From Nitrososphaerota archaeon (GTDB lineage: Archaea > Thermoproteota > Nitrososphaeria_A > Caldarchaeales > JAVZCJ01), in contig JAVZCJ010000002.1 in NCBI GenBank assembly GCA_038874475.1, positions 138,964-202,963 of the forward strand: a DNA stretch of 64,000 nucleotides, in the 5' to 3' direction. Each line of letters opens with the position of its first letter. Position 1 is the stretch's first letter. Positions 61,574-64,000 of the stretch are shown here, in pieces. The notes beneath the pieces were generated by a model. That model saw nothing but the letters and a program-made list of their open reading frames with translations, was not told where the DNA came from and searched no databases. A program made the translations under genes and the position numbers.

Positions 61574-62491
61574 TCATTTGGAAATAAACTCTACTTTTGG
61601 ACTTGCAACTTTAAGCCTTTCTTCAATTAATTCCCTTTTAGGAAGATTAGATAATCCAATTGTTTCAATTTTTAATGAAGCTGCACAAGAAGCAAATAAA
61701 GCTGATTTTATCGGATCCTTATTTTTAATATATTCTATTAAAAAGCTAGCCATATATGTATCTCCTGCTCCAGTAGCATCAATAATTTTCCTTACTGGAA
61801 TTGCAGGAATTTTAACAATTTTATCTTCATAATAAAGAATTGAGCCTTTTCTCTCCATTGTTACTATAACTATTTCTGGACCAAAATCTTTTATTTTTTT
61901 AGCTGCCTCTATAGGATCTTTTTCATTTACTACAAGATTTGCTTCAATATCATCAGATCTATAAATATTGAAAAATCTTAATACCTTTTTAGCATCTTTC
62001 CATGCACATTGCTCAATTTTATTCTCACTAATTTTTCTTCTACAATATCCTTGAGGATCAATCGAAGTTATTTTTTTCTTTTCCTTTAATATTTCTGCTA
62101 TTTCATATGGTATTTCATTAAATAATGGTCCAAAATGAAAACATTTTGCATTAAAATATTCTTTTGGGATATCTTCTAAATTAATATTTTTTGCTTTACT
62201 CAATAAATATTGAGTTCTTTTTCCATTTATATCATAACAATTCATAAATGAAGTAGTTTTTTCACCTTTTATTTTTAGACCTTTTAAATCAATTCCAGAA
62301 TTTTCAAGTATTTCCATATATTCTTTTTTAAAATCTTTTCCAACTATAGATACTATTCCAACTTTAGCATTTAAATTAGAAGCTATAATAGAAGCATAAG
62401 CAGCTGTTCCGCCTAAAGATTCAAATTTTCTTCTTTGAGGATCAATTATAATATCATGAGATAAGTACCCTAAAACAATTAAATCATACAT
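61574..62491 (-). CDS. PfkB/ribokinase-family sugar or nucleoside kinase
   Basis: The 305 residues have the PfkB layout. LGYLSHDIIIDPQRRK and ESLGGTAAYASIIASNLNAK (about 28-47) form the substrate lid and first motif. DATGAGDTYMASFLIEYIK (about 237-255) is the second, with catalytic Asp after GAG. Unlike the wHTH fusion at 36.6 kb, the GAGD is canonical and there is no DNA-binding domain. It likely phosphorylates a sugar or nucleoside; the substrate is unknown. A single gene. Confidence 0.86.
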   Translation of the reverse strand: MYDLIVLGYLSHDIIIDPQRRKFESLGGTAAYASIIASNLNAKVGIVSIVGKDFKKEYMEILENSGIDLKGLKIKGEKTTSFMNCYDINGKRTQYLLSKAKNINLEDIPKEYFNAKCFHFGPLFNEIPYEIAEILKEKKKITSIDPQGYCRRKISENKIEQCAWKDAKKVLRFFNIYRSDDIEANLVVNEKDPIEAAKKIKDFGPEIVIVTMERKGSILYYEDKIVKIPAIPVRKIIDATGAGDTYMASFLIEYIKNKDPIKSALFASCAASLKIETIGLSNLPKRELIEERLKVASPKVEFISK

Positions 62492-62697
62492 ATTTAAAAA
62501 GAAGAAAAATTAATGAAATAAAAAGCTTTATTTTTGTGAAAAGAAAGATTAGAACACCTATAAAAAGACTAGGAGAAAATTAAAGCTCAGAAATATTAAA
62601 TTTGTCAAAGAATTTCTAATGGGAATTATGAAAAATGCATTAAAAAATACAATGCAAAAACAATAGTTTAAATTTTAAAATGAAGGAGTAATTTTAA

Positions 62698-62940
62698 TTA
62701 AATAAGTTCACTTATTTTTCTTTTTTTCCTTCTTAAAATCTTCATTATCGCATTTCTTATGATTTCTTCAAGATAATCTGGATTATTATTTAATAATTTT
62801 TCTATTATTGCCATAAGTTCTTCATGCGTATCAGCATTTAATTCAAGCATTATTTCTTTTTCGATTTCAAATCCTTCTTCCTCACTCATTTCAGGTAATT
62901 CTATCCCAAGTTTTTTTGAAGCAATAATCCAACAAGGCAT
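62698..62940 (-). CDS. small acidic protein of unknown function
   Basis: About 80 residues starting MPCWIIASKKLGIELPEMSE, then an acidic helix (EEEGFEIEKEIMLEL), and ending in a basic tail (KILRRKKRKISELI). The ATG at 62940 has GGAG about ten bases upstream; a TTG at 62949 is too close to that site. No family was recognised. It is placed between the PfkB and MptN-like genes but on the minus strand, with no shared operon. Confidence 0.55.
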   Translation of the reverse strand: MPCWIIASKKLGIELPEMSEEEGFEIEKEIMLELNADTHEELMAIIEKLLNNNPDYLEEIIRNAIMKILRRKKRKISELI

Positions 62941-63096
62941 ATAAATCAATCTCCTTTAAAACTTTCTTCTCCTAATACTTAAAGCTTTTTATTAAAAATT
63001 TTTAGTAATTTAATATTCTTCATAAATTAAAGTTAGTAAATAAAACAATATAAAAAGGTTTTTATTCTTTGAAAAATAGATTGGAGTGGATACTAA

Positions 63097-63975
63097 TTGA
63101 AAATTGGAATATTAACAAGAAATCCTGACGCATGGTGCTCTATGCAACTTCAATCTGCTTCTATAAAAATGGGTTACGAGCCTATTTGCATAAGTTTTCC
63201 AAGATTGGTTGCAAAAATTGGTTTAGAACCTATTTTAGAATTTTCTGGAATAAATATTCTAAAAGAACTTTCAGCTATAATTGTTAGACCTATTGGAAGA
63301 GGTTCTTTAGATGAATGCATTTTTAGAATGGATATTCTTCATAGACTTATTAGAAATGGATTTATCGTTATAAATCATCCATCAGCAATAGAAAAATGTA
63401 TTGATAAATTTTATGCAATTTCTCTTTTGCAAGAAAATGGAATACCTGTACCTAAAACAATCGTGACTGAAAATTCTGAAGAAGCATTAAAAGCATTTTA
63501 TGAACTTGGAGAAGATGTAGTGATAAAACCATTATTTGGTTCTAGAGGTATAGGAATAACAAGAGTAACAGACCCTGAAATTGCAACAAGAATTTTTAGA
63601 ACATTACAATTTATGAATAATGTTTTATATATTCAAGAATTTATTCCACATGGAAAAAGAGATATTAGAGCATTTGTAATAGGAGATAAAGTTATAGCTT
63701 CTATGTATAGAGAAGCTGAAAGTTGGAAAACAAATGTAGCTCAAGGAGCTAGACCTAAATCTATGAAACTTTCAGAAGAATTGGAAGATCTAGTTTTAAA
63801 AGCAGCAAAAATTGTAGGATGCGAAATTGCTGGAATAGATATTCTTGAAGGAGAAAATGGCCATGTTATAAATGAAATAAATAGTCAACCAGGTTTTCGA
63901 GGTCTTCAATCTGTAACAAAAATAAATATTGCTGAAGGAATAATAAAATATGTTATTGGAAAAATTAGGAAATAA
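63097..63975 (+). CDS. mptN: RimK-type ATP-grasp ligase, H4MPT:glutamate ligase-like (MptN)
   Basis: The 292-residue ATP-grasp protein has VINHPSAIEKCIDKFYAISL (about 89-108), VVIKPLFGSRGIGITRV (about 141-157, ATP loop), YIQEFIPHGKRDIRAFVIGD and the metal motif GIDILEGENGHVINEINSQP (about 241-260). This is the RimK/MptN/CofF group. MptN adds glutamate to H4MPT to give tetrahydrosarcinapterin. The presence of the H4MPT pathway favours MptN, although CofF (F420 polyglutamate) or lysine-biosynthesis LysX-like roles cannot be ruled out. TTG start, as the frame opens there. Confidence 0.72.
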   Translation: MKIGILTRNPDAWCSMQLQSASIKMGYEPICISFPRLVAKIGLEPILEFSGINILKELSAIIVRPIGRGSLDECIFRMDILHRLIRNGFIVINHPSAIEKCIDKFYAISLLQENGIPVPKTIVTENSEEALKAFYELGEDVVIKPLFGSRGIGITRVTDPEIATRIFRTLQFMNNVLYIQEFIPHGKRDIRAFVIGDKVIASMYREAESWKTNVAQGARPKSMKLSEELEDLVLKAAKIVGCEIAGIDILEGENGHVINEINSQPGFRGLQSVTKINIAEGIIKYVIGKIRK

Positions 63976-64000
63976 AAAAATAAAAAATAAATTTTTATGC

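Overview
The window is AT-rich archaeal DNA with short intergenic gaps. Transcripts often begin at or a few bases before the start codon, TATA boxes lie about 25 bases upstream, and ribosome sites are of the GGTGA/GAGG type. It encodes most of the tetrahydromethanopterin (H4MPT) methyl branch, a CooC-type CO dehydrogenase maturation ATPase, an HtpX protease, and several HEPN/MNT and VapBC pairs. This fits an anaerobic, probably thermophilic archaeon of the TACK kind with a Wood-Ljungdahl-type C1 pathway. No mcr, rRNA, tRNA, CRISPR array or insertion sequence was seen, so neither methanogenesis nor an exact lineage can be claimed.

Layout. 1-5.8 kb: a signal peptidase I (cut by the window edge) and three related membrane-anchored secreted proteins, which resemble a SipW/TasA-type surface filament locus. 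Between and after them (2.5-10.1 kb) lie a decayed RelBE pair, two HEPN/MNT pairs and a VapBC pair, together with an FAD/[2Fe-2S] reductase subunit, a V4R protein and a DUF457 membrane protein. 10-17 kb: CooC, a candidate three-way-junction RNA, a GT-C membrane protein overlapping a CofE-like protein, an SPFH/zinc-ribbon operon, OsmC, a cupin and a decayed coiled-coil gene. 17-27.3 kb: a carbohydrate island on the minus strand with a Tat-type binding protein, two permeases, two ATPases of the GlpSTPQV glycerol/polyol class, a class II aldolase, an LsrK-like FGGY kinase and two zinc alcohol dehydrogenases. It can be read as polyol uptake, oxidation to a ketose, phosphorylation and aldol cleavage.

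27.6-46 kb: a 2-oxoacid dehydrogenase operon (E1 alpha, E1 beta, a membrane-anchored protein, E2; no E3), HtpX, Ftr, a sugar-nucleotide epimerase, an M20 peptidase, a wHTH-PfkB fusion with an overlapping nucleotidyltransferase, two ECF-type S components (one with a perfect 14-bp-arm palindrome between TATA box and ATG), a CitG-like protein, FdhD, an IMPase/FBPase, a sugar epimerase, a LysE exporter and a RACo-type corrinoid activator.

46-64 kb: the operon mtd-fwdD-fwdB-fwdA-fwdC-mch, a UroD-like methyltransferase, a secreted PPC-domain protein, 3-hydroxyacyl-CoA dehydrogenase plus crotonase, a lone MNT, an orphan MtrH, a PfkB kinase and an MptN-type ligase. With Ftr, these encode the steps between formyl-methanofuran and methylene-H4MPT. 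MtrH, the UroD-like protein and the corrinoid activator suggest corrinoid-linked methyl transfer. At least five decayed genes are scattered through the gaps.
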